Shown here in pieces: positions 40,873 to 51,863 of a DNA stretch of 64,000 nucleotides. The position numbers were made by a program, and so were the translations under genes. How positions within the stretch are numbered: position 1 is the stretch's first letter; the number at the start of each line of letters is the position of its first letter. Below the pieces are notes generated by a model. The model was not told the DNA's origin. It searched no databases and saw only the letters and a program-made list of their open reading frames with translations. The DNA comes from Phytopythium helicoides (taxonomy: Eukaryota; Oomycota; Peronosporomycetes; Pythiales; Pythiaceae), in the NCBI GenBank assembly GCA_024867545.1, contig JANFNE010000019.1, positions 868,001 through 932,000 on the forward strand, written 5' to 3'.

Positions 40873-43632
40873 TCAACGCTGCATGAGTTCCGTCGCTTGC
40901 GCACAGTGCAGACGCCCTTCAACAGCCAAATCAGCAAATAAAGAGCGGAACTGATCCTCGTCGCTGACTGGGAAGAGTACGTTCTCAGCTGAAGCAGCTG
41001 GCTTCGCTTCGGATGCTGTTGTTCGCGGAAGTACCGTCGCAAGACCTGCAGCGAATCGCCGCAGCGATGTCAACCCGTGTCCAGCAACGATATCCCACGC
41101 CGAGTGGAACGACTGCGCCTCCATGCGCTCCAACTGAGCACGGAATGGGGATTTGCGACTAGGATCGGAGCTCGCAGGTCCCGCGAGCACACGTAGCCGC
41201 TCCATATCCCCGCTTATACGATCCAAAAATCGTCCGCCAAAGGCGGACTGAAGACGCGAGCTGTGGGCTTCAACCAAGTCGACAGCATGAGTGCGGCTGA
41301 GCGCAGCAAACTCAAGCGGCAGCGTTGGCGGCGCGTTCGTCATATCTCGGACAGTATCGTCATTCATGGTGTGGGTTTCGTTGAAGTAGAATGCTTCGGG
41401 ACCTGCGAGTTGAGCGACCGAGAACACTGCTCGAAGGACGAAGCACGTGATACTAAACTCGGCACGCCCCTGGCTTGCCGGCAACATGTCGGTGTACAGA
41501 CGGCGACTCGATAGGTTGAGAGACCGGATGTAGGTGATCAGCGCCGGATCACGCATCCACTGGAATCCACCGAAGACTGACACATTGTCTCCAAATGTAA
41601 AACTCGGTTCGACGTCGAATGCCCCGGTGCTTCCGTCTGATGTGATGCCAGTCTTGTCCATCAGTGTGCGGACACTATCGACGAGTATACGGCGTGACTC
41701 GCGGCTTGAGCGCATTGGAAATGCGTTGAGATCGTCTCGCACATGCCGCATGAGAGTGAGTACGTCTACGACGGTCAACAAGACGACCCAGAAAATGTCA
41801 GACGGGTAGATGGTCGAACTGAGCTGCGTTGCTCCCGAGTATAGCTCGCTGACAGCCTCGCGTCGAGCCAGCAGCCACTGTGTCACTTCCATCAACGACC
41901 AAGGGCAGCGAATGCTGAAGACCGGGCAGCGACCGTGCGTGCGAATCCAACGTTCTTGTCCCCGTAGAAATGTTGTCACGCTGCATAGGGAGCTCAAATA
42001 CCCGGCATCCACGCGCACGCCGTTGACAACAATCGCTCCTTTGATCTCATCAAGCGCACGCTTCATGGCATCCGACAGATGTTGCGCTGGACGCCAGACA
42101 CGGTAAAATGGTCGCTCGACGGTCGGGTTAGCGCTAACGGTGTGAAGAGCGATTCTATGCGCAAGAGATGTCGGCGAAAGAGTTTCGGGGCCAACAACAT
42201 TCTCCACAGCAGACTCCGCTCCGTTGCTGCTGCAGCTGAGCAGCTTTCGCGTCCAGGTCGGATCGAGTACAGAGAGGAAGTTCGTGAGATACGACAATGT
42301 GCGCTCGAGCGAGTGCTCAAACGGGAGCAACGGAAGGGCAACAAGATGAAAGCTTGTGACGTCGGTAGACCCATCGATCAGGGTAGCCGGGAGATTCAAG
42401 CGAACGTCGATGGCACGGTAGTGCGCTTCATGAAGACTCGCGTCGGCGTCTTGAATGCTCGGAGGGCGGGAGGACGCGGTGGAATCCTTCGACAAATCGA
42501 TCGCGAGCGAATACGTCCAGCTGCGGCGCATGCGACTCGACAGGATCTCGAGCGCTGATGCAACGGACACGCGTGCAAACTCCGCGACAATTGCTGTGGT
42601 GACCGGTTCTCGTGCGTCACCAAATCCAGCAAAAGCGAGTCCCATCACTTGTGCTGTCTGTTCGAACGAAAGCCCCATCGCCAGCAGCTTTTGCGCACGC
42701 GCCAGCTCTCCAGGGCTCTTGACATAGTTCACGAACTTGTCGGCACTGCCCCGTGGGCCATCGCTCACAATGCGTCGAATGCCCGCTCTCCCGTTGCTGA
42801 AGCTAGTCGGGGTCTCCTCTTCAGCCGCGACCTCCTGTCCTTGCTGGTGCTGCTGCTCCTCCTCAGTCAGCGCGTCCTCCCTCCCTCCTTGCCGCATCTG
42901 TCTCCTCTTCCTTCCTCGGTCGTTGTCCTCCGCGCCCTTCCCTTCCTCGTTGGCGTCCGCCAGGGACCGCTCGTCCACGAGGTTCACAAGGTTGTCCAGG
43001 AGCTCCGTCACAATGGCGGGCGTGCCGATCTGCTTGACCAGCAGCGGCGTCCACTCCTCCCTCTTGACCGCCACCGCCGCCTCCCCCACCGCCGCAATAG
43101 GCGACGGCAGCGGCGTCTCCGCTCTCTCCGCTCCTCCTGCAGCCGCATCTCCACCTCCTTCTCCTCCCACCTGCACGTCGCCGAAGAAGGCGAGCAGCTC
43201 CCTCGCAGCCCCCGAGACGGCCGTGAGCTCCACGGCGCCGACGTCGCTCCTCCCGTCCCTCAGCGCTGGGAAAATGGCCGCCGCGCCAGCGTCCGCCGCC
43301 GCGCGCAGCGATCCGTCGGCCCTGGCGCGCGCCACCAGCGCCGCGTACGCCCCGAAGCGCGCCGGATGCTGCGCGCGCGCGTGCAGGCGGATGTTGTCGG
43401 CGCGCAGCGGCGGGTTCCACGTCGCGACGGTGCGCGGCCTGGCGCGTCTGGAGCTCGCGGCGCCTTCCGCGGGCTCGGCGCCGTCCGCGGGCGGCGGCTC
43501 GCGCCCGAAGGCTGCGCAGAAGGCGCACTGGACCTTGAGCACCTCGCGCGTCGAGGCGTCGAGCGCGCAGGGCCGCAGCCCGAGCTCCAGCGCGTACTTG
43601 GCGCGGAACGAGCGCTTGCGGTCGGCGGGCAT
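40873..43632 (-). CDS. hAT transposase-derived protein, probably domesticated
   Basis: An intact 919-aa ORF from the ATG at 43632 (MPADRKRSFRAKYAL). The N-terminus has a BED-like finger: CAFC at about 33-36 and HARAQH about 60 residues later. After Ala- and Gln/Glu-rich linkers comes a hAT core: LIDGSTDVTSFHLVALPLLP, LDPTWTRKLLSCSSNGAES and FYRVWRPAQHLSDAMK. In hAT relatives those places read SxDG and FxRVWCxxHQLD; here the Asp is Asn and the Cys-His-Gln pattern is lost. An open reading this long with altered catalytic residues suggests a host-recruited DNA-binding protein rather than an active transposase. No terminal repeats were seen. A longer upstream reading (to 43770) has no clear conservation. 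Confidence 0.6.
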   Translation of the reverse strand: MPADRKRSFRAKYALELGLRPCALDASTREVLKVQCAFCAAFGREPPPADGAEPAEGAASSRRARPRTVATWNPPLRADNIRLHARAQHPARFGAYAALVARARADGSLRAAADAGAAAIFPALRDGRSDVGAVELTAVSGAARELLAFFGDVQVGGEGGGDAAAGGAERAETPLPSPIAAVGEAAVAVKREEWTPLLVKQIGTPAIVTELLDNLVNLVDERSLADANEEGKGAEDNDRGRKRRQMRQGGREDALTEEEQQHQQGQEVAAEEETPTSFSNGRAGIRRIVSDGPRGSADKFVNYVKSPGELARAQKLLAMGLSFEQTAQVMGLAFAGFGDAREPVTTAIVAEFARVSVASALEILSSRMRRSWTYSLAIDLSKDSTASSRPPSIQDADASLHEAHYRAIDVRLNLPATLIDGSTDVTSFHLVALPLLPFEHSLERTLSYLTNFLSVLDPTWTRKLLSCSSNGAESAVENVVGPETLSPTSLAHRIALHTVSANPTVERPFYRVWRPAQHLSDAMKRALDEIKGAIVVNGVRVDAGYLSSLCSVTTFLRGQERWIRTHGRCPVFSIRCPWSLMEVTQWLLARREAVSELYSGATQLSSTIYPSDIFWVVLLTVVDVLTLMRHVRDDLNAFPMRSSRESRRILVDSVRTLMDKTGITSDGSTGAFDVEPSFTFGDNVSVFGGFQWMRDPALITYIRSLNLSSRRLYTDMLPASQGRAEFSITCFVLRAVFSVAQLAGPEAFYFNETHTMNDDTVRDMTNAPPTLPLEFAALSRTHAVDLVEAHSSRLQSAFGGRFLDRISGDMERLRVLAGPASSDPSRKSPFRAQLERMEAQSFHSAWDIVAGHGLTSLRRFAAGLATVLPRTTASEAKPAASAENVLFPVSDEDQFRSLFADLAVEGRLHCAQATELMQR

Positions 43633-44557
43633 GCTCGGCGAGTGGGCGAGAAGGGGAAAGAGCCTGCTTGGTGACGCGGGAGAAGGAGAGTGCTGCCTAG
43701 AGATGGGGGAGGAGTAGGCGGAAGGGACTAGTGGACCACGGCGGCAGGATTTGAAAAAAAAAGTTTGCACACTTCAAGTGGCAGGTTGATGAGGGTGAGA
43801 CGGTGGGTTGGTGGAAATGCCTTGAGGCAGATTCACCGAGGAGGCTTGCGTCGAGTGGAGAGACCGATGCGGGTGCTTGATGAGGCTGTGTGTCCTACTG
43901 ACTGGAAAAGCGGACGAAGGCGTCGCACTGAAGGTAGAAGTTGCAAGTGCTTCGGAATCGAGTGATGGGAGTCACTGGCTGCGTTTGTAAAGCAGCACAA
44001 GTATCTCGTCTTCAGTCGTGTCGTTCGCGTTCACTGCTGGCTCAATGGTGTTGGCACCCGTCTGGAAGGTAGCCAAGAGGACCTTGTTGTCGTTGCCGAC
44101 TTTTTTCTCGTCAGAGATTGAGTCTGTCCTGTCGAACTCTGTGACGAATTTGCTCTAAAGACCGCTTAGTGATCTGCAATTCTCGGCGTTGGGCTAGCTT
44201 CCGATTCGATAGGCAACCTCCATCCATTGAGCCGTCGACACTAGGACTGATGCCGTGTCATCGCTCGCGTCGACACCGACTGAGACCATCCAGTACAACA
44301 ACAACTGTCGAGTCTTGGTTGGGTGTGCATCAACGGCCAATGCTCAGCCTCTTCCTGCTTGTCGTTCCCATTATTCTATCGACTACTAGACAACCAGGAG
44401 GACTGACAACCGCTTGGTGTCCTCGCAATGCCATGGTAGTCATGGAAAGCTCCAGGATCACACTCAGTACACGCTAATGTGCTTGTCGAGTGTCGTACCG
44501 TGCCGCTTCTCTGTTCTCGTGCCTCGCTGGTGATCGCTGGCCATCCAGCTGCTGGCC
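43633..44557. other. Divergent intergenic region
   Basis: About 0.9 kb between the divergently transcribed hAT-derived gene and the FkbH-like gene. It may hold both promoters. No open frame of interest and no recognised motif. An A-rich run complementary to Phe codons lies at 43754-43764. Confidence 0.35.
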
Positions 44558-47201
44558 ATGCGGGCCGTCGTCGGCGGGTCCTTCGCGTGCGACGAGGCCT
44601 TCGCGCGACCGCTGCGCGCTCTGCTGGACGCTGTACGTGCTGCTGTTTCATTTGCAGCTTCGTGAAGTCCAACCGCTTACAGTGAGGCAGGTCGTGGGTG
44701 AAGGCTCCGTGCACATCGACTGGCTGACGTACGGCAGTCTCGCGGACGGCTCGCAGTGGATTGATGCGGTCGCAGCACCTGAAGACACCCGCAACCAGAA
44801 AGTGGACCTCGTGGTGCTGCTAGTGCGTGTGGGCGACCTCGAGGCTGCTCATCCAGAGCTCCAGCCATCGACTGTGCCCGTGAACAACTCGACACCTTCG
44901 CCGTCTCTCCCAAGAGGCCTCGACAGCTTCGTGAGCGACTTGGAGCAGTACGCATCGCTGACTTGCGAGCGACCACCAGTGGTCGTGCTCTTTTGCCCTT
45001 CGTCTCTTGAGCTGACAGAGCAGCACACTGCGCTTGAGCGGCTCGCCATCTCCCGCTTGCAGTCGACTCCTAGCCACATCGTGAAGCTCCACCCCTCATC
45101 TCTCGTTCTCGACCTCTTCCGATGGCAATACCCAGACGCAGCATTCTACGACGCGCTGGCTGACCACAGAGAACATGCGCCATTCACACAGCAGATGCTG
45201 AACGTGCTCGCTCTTCAGGTTTGCCGGCAGGTGAGTCGAGTACTCCGTTCACCAGCCGAAGTCAAAAAGTGCATCGTGCTCGACTGTGACAACACATTGT
45301 GGGGAGGAGCTGTGGCCGAAGTCGGTGCTCAGTCCATCAAGTTGTCTCCACAGTTTCAGTCGCTCCAACGATTTGTGCTCGCTCAGCAGCAAGAGAGAGG
45401 TCTGTTGCTGTGCTTGAGCAGCAAGAACATCAAGAGGGATGTTCAAGAAGTGTTTGCCACGAGACGAGAGGAGATGCCGATCAAACTGGACGAGCACATC
45501 ACAGTCGCCAAGATCAACTGGGAGTCCAAGTCGAGCAACATTCGCGCGATCGCGCATGAGCTGTCGCTCGGACTCGACTCGTTCGTGTTCATTGACGACA
45601 ATCCGGTCGAGTGCAGTGAAGTGTCGACGGCACTCCCCATGGTTAGTGTGATCCACCTTCCCGAGGATTTCAAGCCGATGTTTCTAGAGCACGAGTGGGT
45701 CTTTGATACACCACTTCAAAGAATTAGTGGTCCTACGAGTGCTAATGCTGCAGCAACGCGAGAAGATCGCGAACGCACTCGATTTTACCAAATGAACAAG
45801 GAGCGGGAGCAGCTAGAAAGAGAGTCGTCCACGCACACGGCTTTCCTGAGTTCGCTGGGGATCCGCATCGAGTTTGAAGAGTTGTCGTCCGGTGATGAGA
45901 GGGTCTGCAGTGCTAGAGAAGACACGCTAACTCGCGTTCTGCAGCTGCATCATCGCACAAATCAGTTCAATACGTCAACAAGCTTCTCTAAACGTTTGGT
46001 TCGTGAAGAGCTCGAGTCGCATGCCTCTACCGCTCAGCGACTGGTACTCTGTGCAAGGGTGACGGATCGGTTCGGTCACTATGGACTCGTCAGCTCGGCA
46101 ACTTGCCGTGCTGTATCGAAGGACGGCAAAGTTACTCTAATAGTAGATACTTTTCTGCTCAGCTGCCGAGCTCTGAATCGCGGTGTCGAGCATGCAATGA
46201 TGAGAAAGTTGGCCAGCGCAGCACAACAGTGTGGTGCAAGGCATTTGGTATTCGATTGGGAACCAACAGAACGTAACCAGCCAGCATTGCTCTTCTTTTC
46301 GTCTTTGGCAAACGCTAGTTTTGCTCCAACTCCGAATGAAGCGAATGATAATGACGACGGCTCTCGAGGACCAGAAACCTGCTCCGGGCAATGGCGTATT
46401 GCAGTTGAGGCTGCGAGAAGCGTGACGTTTCTGAAGGTTTCCACACAAGCCAATAAGCCAAAATCCCCATCAGCTTGGATCCAATCGGTCAACCAGTACC
46501 TCACCAAGTATGGACTAACGACACTATGGAGGTTGGTGTACAGGCAGCTATTGCGGGTGATCGCACCCATGATTCGCTTTTTACTACCGCTTTTTTTGCG
46601 GCTACCCCTCACGAGAGGCTTGTTTGCAACCCTCAAGTCTCAACAAGAACCTACTAGGAAGCTGAGTGAAGACACGCCGTTTAGAGCACCTGGTGAGCTT
46701 GGACGCTTTCTCTCCGAGGAATTACAGATTTCATCAGCATCCTTTTCGGTACCGCCACCTTTGGAGGCGGAAATCGACCAGAACGAGTTGTCCAAGTTCC
46801 GTCGGAAGGCTCGTCATCAAACCAAGCTGGCACTTCTCGACCACATTAACACTGATACCCCAGCGGTTATTTGGTCAGCCAACCGTGTTTCTGCTAGCTC
46901 TCAAGACCGCAACCCGATCAGTTCGTGCTGTGATACATCATCTTGCAAAACGCGAGTCGGGCAAGAAAGCAACTGCGCATTTCACCGTTGCAGGAACTGC
47001 TGCTATCGCATCCAGCGCTTACTCCACCGAGTCGGTGATTGTAGCGCTCATGTCACTGCTCGAGAGACTGCAGCTTCTGCTTTGGTAAGAGACTACAAGA
47101 TTGATAGCGATATGATAGAGAGTCTGCTCCAAGAGAAGGAAAGACATCGAGAGCAAGACGGCTTCTGTTCAGCGCACCAAAACAAACGACGCATTCGTTA
47201 G
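44558..47201 (+). CDS. FkbH-like HAD-superfamily protein
   Basis: The central part has the HAD motifs: VLDCDNTLWGG (nucleophile DxDxT, about 45280), LCLSSKN, and FIDDNPVECSEV. It is followed by the FkbH C-terminal acyltransferase-like part (DRFGHYGLVSSA; VDTFLLSCRALNRGVEHAMM; DWEPTERNQPALLFF). In bacteria FkbH proteins load a glyceryl unit from 1,3-bisphosphoglycerate on acyl carrier protein for polyketide-type products; the substrate here is unknown. The probable start is ATG 44558 (MRAVVGGSFACDEAFARPLR), in another frame than the main ORF; a one-base break near 44650-44670 separates them. Near 46870 an alternative frame also looks coding, so the last 100 residues are uncertain. A hydrophobic stretch lies near 46560-46620. 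Confidence 0.7.
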
Positions 47202-47284
47202 ACAAATGCAAAAGGAAAATCGTTTTTTGCTCGATGTGTATCTGCAATGATGTGTTCGAGAATCTTTAGTCTCAATGTCGCCGG

Positions 47285-50200
47285 CTACTTCGTGCCTTGT
47301 CTCGGCTCGCTATTGCCAGATTCAATTGTACGCTTCCGCTTTACACCAGAGTGAGCAGGGGCTGTGGCATTTTCGTTGGAGGGAACCTGATCACCAGTGC
47401 GCTCGGTTTCGCTCCTGTCACTACCATTGTCGCTACCTGAAGGATCGTTGGACTTAGCTTTCTCATCTGCATTGTCCTTCCTTCCGCCATCACTAGCAGC
47501 AGCAGCACCGTTTAGTCTTTTTTGTGTGTTCTCACGGTCGCGCTTTCTCTCTTTCTCTCTAGCATGTCGCCTTTTCATGATCGCAAGTCGCCTGGATCGG
47601 TCCGCCGCAACTTCGACATCCTTCTTCTTGTAATGCCTGTCCAGCCAGAGCTTGACATATGCTTGAAACGGACTCAAACGCATAGGAGCCCAATAATTGC
47701 TTTGACGAATGGCGCGATAGAGCAAGTTGGGGTCTGTGTAGCCGGCGTATCTCTTTTGAAACAAAACGACACGAGAGCGGCCATTCATGGAGCGGAAGTA
47801 CTTGATATAGTGGGTCGTCAGAATCGAGTATGTGAAGTTCCAGATATCATCTCGTGTCACGAAGATATCGAGGTTGTTCTTTCTGCATACAGCCCACCCG
47901 GTCTCCACCATATCATCAAACTTGATCTCAATAATAGTCTGCGCCAGTCCACGCATCGCATTCTTGATTTCAAAGCGCTTCTTGCGTCGAAGACGATAGA
48001 CGGTCTTGACCAGCTGATCAAACTCTGCTACGATAGCGTCACGCTCCGGAAAGTGCATGTGCGAGCTTGGCAACTCGCGCTTCATCTTGGCCAGAAGATC
48101 GTCGATAAACTCCACGGAAAATTCATTTCGGCCGTGATGAATCGCAACCGCGATTTCGTGCTTGAGAAAATTTTCGTACCGTGTCAACATTCCGTGGTGG
48201 CCGTACTGGCGGTAGTTGTGGCGCCATCTCGCAGCAAAGAATTTGCGAGTGGCATCAACTTCAGCGACTGTCGGGAGATATCCACCAGCAGGAGCCAGCT
48301 CCCGATGGATAACAGAATATAGGTGCTTCGTTGACACCTTTCGGTTGCAATACGTGGCTTCTTCGATCATACGGACGTACGCAGGTAGACGAATCGGGTG
48401 CTCAGTAAGTCGCTCCTTGTCCTCTTTCTCCCATACCTCCATCTTTTGCTCGAACGTGTCCTTACGCTCAAACACTTCTGGCTTCATCGCGTTCTCTAGC
48501 GCAGCAATTAGCGCTGCATCCATCTCACCGGCATCCTTGTTGGTGCGAACAGACACCTTTGTGAGCTTGGCGTGTTGGGTGTCCTTGATTACTGCCGATC
48601 GAGGGATCAAACGTGTGGTTAACGGATCACCGGTCATTACTGGCAGCATTGAAGAGCGTTGAATCTCGCTAACAGTGTCCGGCAGCTCCAAAGAAATTGG
48701 CATAACAGCTGGTTCGCTTGATGACTCAGTGATCTCTGGTTTCACACCGAAAAAGCTGGAGAGACCACAACAACAAATCACCGTTAGCTTTTACTAGAAC
48801 ATACATGCTGCTTGCTTCGATTGCGCACCTTTTGTACAGGCGCAAATGATTGAGTGTGATACCGTCCACAGGCTCCGCCATCGCTTTGCGTAGGATTTCC
48901 ATGCTGGGCAACATATCGGAGAACATTCTGTCCGCCACTGCTGCACGAAAGACCCAGATATCAACTAGATCAGGCGTTGTAGTTGCCGTCCTTGTCACCT
49001 CTTCAATACTTCTCGGCTTTGCAAAATAGGTGCGCATCCACCATCGACGATGGTATCCAAAGTCGGAGAGAAAATTTGAGCTTGAAAGAGGCTTACTCAT
49101 CTCCTCGTTTCCATCTTCTTCTTCTTCGACTTTAAACGCACGTACAAGTTCTTCCTCGTCCATTGCAACGATCGCTTCAGCGAAGTTCTTCCATAGCTCC
49201 ATACTAACGGCGGGGCTCTGGACAAAATACAAGTCTCCACCACAGGTGTCCAAAGACAAACCGACAGCCTCAACAATCACTCGCGCTGACACGGAGCCTT
49301 CCCTGTACAGATCCATCAGTCGGTTGATTGGATACATAGCAGCTGGGTCGTTCCTGATCCATCTATGCATCCACAAATAATCGGTAAGCACCACACTATG
49401 GCGTGTTCGCTAACATTCGACTAGAAGAGGCACACTCACTTAATGTAGATGCGTGCTTGCTCTTTTGGGGAGTTGGGGTAATATTTCTCGAGGAACCCTA
49501 CGAGCTAAATGGCGATTTGTCAGAGCAAGCATTGGTGCAACGAGAAGAACTGCACCTTCACGTACCATTCGTGCACTATGGGGGTCGTCTGGGTGCGCGT
49601 GGTAAAAGTTTTCCAAGTAGTCGCACGCGGTCTCGATATTGCCTACCAATATCAGCAGCTGAACGTAGTACTCGAGGAAGATTGCAGAGTTGGGGCTAAG
49701 TCCCACTGCACGGCGTAATGCATTCGTTGCATTTTGGTAAAGCACCGATACGCCAATAGGTGACTTGAAGGCGTACTTGGATTGGATGAGGCTCTCGATA
49801 TCCTCAACCTTTGGTCGCATCATACCGTCCATATCGTCTTCTTCCATTTCTTCTGCTTCTTCTTCTTCCTCCTTTCGGAGCTTCTCGCGAACCTCACTCG
49901 ATTCGATTATCAAAAGCCAGTAGCAAAGCGCCCCAAAGTTTGCTAAAAGTCTATGGTCATCTGAAACATCCAGCTGAAGTCGAGAAAAGTCAATGGATGC
50001 GCGCATAGCAGCAGGAAATCAAAGCAATACTAACCGCTCGCATCTCGTCTTGATAGAGATAATAAGCCTCGTAGAAATCGCCACTGATGATATGCAGAGT
50101 CCACAGCTCTTTCAGCATGGTGAGTCGCTGTCTTGCGCAAAAAGCAATACTTAGATTTCTCCTCCACAATCAAGTTGCGAAGTCAGCATTCATACTCACA

Positions 50201-50720
50201 TCGAGCCGCTGCTCGTCGATGATGACGCGATAGAATGCATTAAGTTCATGCAGCATCCCTGGCTGTCTTCGCAGCACTTCTAGGCTAACCTGCACAAGAG
50301 ACGCTATCTCAGTCTCTCTGTCTCTGTTGAGGCTAGCACAGGAGAGTCGTCACTGGCTCACCTGAGCGCACATGGCTGGCGTGATTGTGAAGCGCTGGTA
50401 CAGGACTGAGAGAACCTGTCCAGCACCTACAAAGTCTCTCGCGCCTAAAAGCTGGTAAGCCGGTCAAAGTTAGACATTGTTGTGGATGTGCATCGGCCTT
50501 TGGGCTCACTACTTACTGCCGGCAGCATGTCCGTGAGCTGCTCCTGCAGGAGCCCTGGTATCGATGACAGCAGATGCTTTGGCCCAAGCTTCCAATACGA
50601 AAAATCGCGCGGCCTCGCGTCCACGTAGTTCTTCAGCTGCATGTCGGCTGTCCGCTCAACCGCCACCGGCCGCGCCACGAGCAGCGGCAGCGCGCCATCG
50701 TCGGCCTCCTGCTCCGCCAT
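47285..50720 (-). CDS. TAF1A-like RNA polymerase I factor with long C-terminus
   Basis: Eight exons on the minus strand (50720-50517, 50451-50362, 50289-50200, 50127-50035, 49973-49566, 49504-49440, 49362-48829, 48755-47285) join without frame breaks to 984 aa; introns are GT-AG. The first about 350 residues are helical: WKLGPKHLLSSIPGLLQEQL, then AIFLEYYVQLLILVGNIETA, YLENFYHAHPDDPHS, FLEKYYPNSPKEQ. That order resembles TAF1A, the subunit of the Pol I promoter factor SL1. Acidic runs (EEEEEAEEMEEDD) occur. A C-terminal extension of about 490 residues (FAARWRHNYRQYGHHGMLTR; strongly basic REKERKRDRENTQKR) has no counterpart known to me. The start is the first ATG before the conserved part. 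TAF1A assignment is moderate. Confidence 0.65.
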
Positions 50721-51152
50721 TGCCACCACCACGACAAAGCGAAGGAAAGGCCACTGAGGCGACTATAAAATGTGTGGGACACACCATTGTTGGACCATTC
50801 GAGCCAATACGCTGCTCCACGATCATTGCTACTCCTGCCCCTCCTGCTCGTGGAGAAGGATCGCCGCGATCATCTTCATCTTCTTCTCGATCTGTGAGCA
50901 TACCGACAGCAATGCCGTATTAGAGAGCGCAGCATGTAGAATTTCCCCAACAACTTCGGCTTACTCGATTGTGCGCGTGGAGACTCTGGGACAACCGTGC
51001 GTCGGACGCATCGAACTCGGCTCGAGACGCCAGATGGTGCTGCTGGAGGCTCGCCATCAAAAAGTTCATGATCGCCTCGACGTGACCAAAAGACTCTAGA
51101 CATCACCGCGATTCGTCATCGCCTCTTCTCGAATCCACCATTTGCTAAAAGC

Positions 51153-51579
51153 TCAATCCAAACCTTGCACGAGCGCCTCGACGCGCTCCTCCTGCTCGCG
51201 CTTGCGTTTCCTCAGCACCTCAGCGCGCGCCGAGCAGCTCGCAACGTACGGCGTCGCATCTTCCAGCAGCACCACCGCATCTTCTGCCCCATTCTGCTTT
51301 GGTAGACGCTCCACTTGACCGCACGGCTGCGATCCCTCCAGCGCGTCGTCGCAGCTCACAGCGTCCTCTTCCTCCTCCGCCGACTGCTCCGGCTCGCGCT
51401 GCGAGCTCTCGTCCAAGCTCAGCGCCTCGTCCGCGCTCGGCGCCTCCCCCTCCAGCGCCTTCGCCTGCGCGCGCCAACGTCAGCAGCCGCAACTCCGGCA
51501 AACCGAGCGTCAGGAATCCAGCCAGCACCTTAGAGCGGCGCGAGAGCGACGCCTTCTCCTTCCTCGCGCGCGTCTTCAT
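51153..51579 (-). CDS. Small acidic protein, two exons
   Basis: Exon 1, 51579-51529 (MKTRARKEKASLSRRSK), and exon 2, 51464-51153, are joined across a 64-nt GT-AG intron (GTGCTG to CAG) in phase 0 to give 120 aa. The protein has a basic start, an acidic middle (REPEQSAEEEEDAVSCDDAL) and a charged C-terminal helix (AEVLRKRKREQEERVEALVQ). The retained-intron reading makes a Gly/Arg-rich protein that looks like a wrong frame. No family recognised. Candidate coiled-coil or assembly factor subunit. Lies head-to-head with the methyltransferase gene. Confidence 0.5.
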
Positions 51580-51863
51580 GCGCCTTGCAGGTCAAATCCA
51601 ACACTGGCATGCTCTTTCCCGCAAAAGGGAAACCTGAGGACCATCACTCCACTTCAACCTCTGGAAAGGAGGTTAGCGGGTGTTAACTCCTTCATGCCAA
51701 GCTCCGTATTGAAAGTTAAAGGGTGCAGGAGGAGGTAGGCGGGGGTAACTCGCGCGAAACGACCAAATGCAACGGCCAAGTATCCAAAGCGGCGCGCGCA
51801 AGGTCTGCGCGCTCGGCGGCCATTCGCCATTCGCAGCTCCGCCCGCCGCCCGCCTCGCCGCAT

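Noticed and set aside
42649..43717. 326- and 341-codon plus-strand ORFs
   Set aside because: Antisense of the hAT-derived gene N-terminus; Ser/Pro- or Arg-rich shadow composition.
50564..51099. Possible small plus-strand gene opposite the TAF1A-like first exon
   Set aside because: Several splice readings are possible and none is clearly better; part overlaps the coding first exon antisense.
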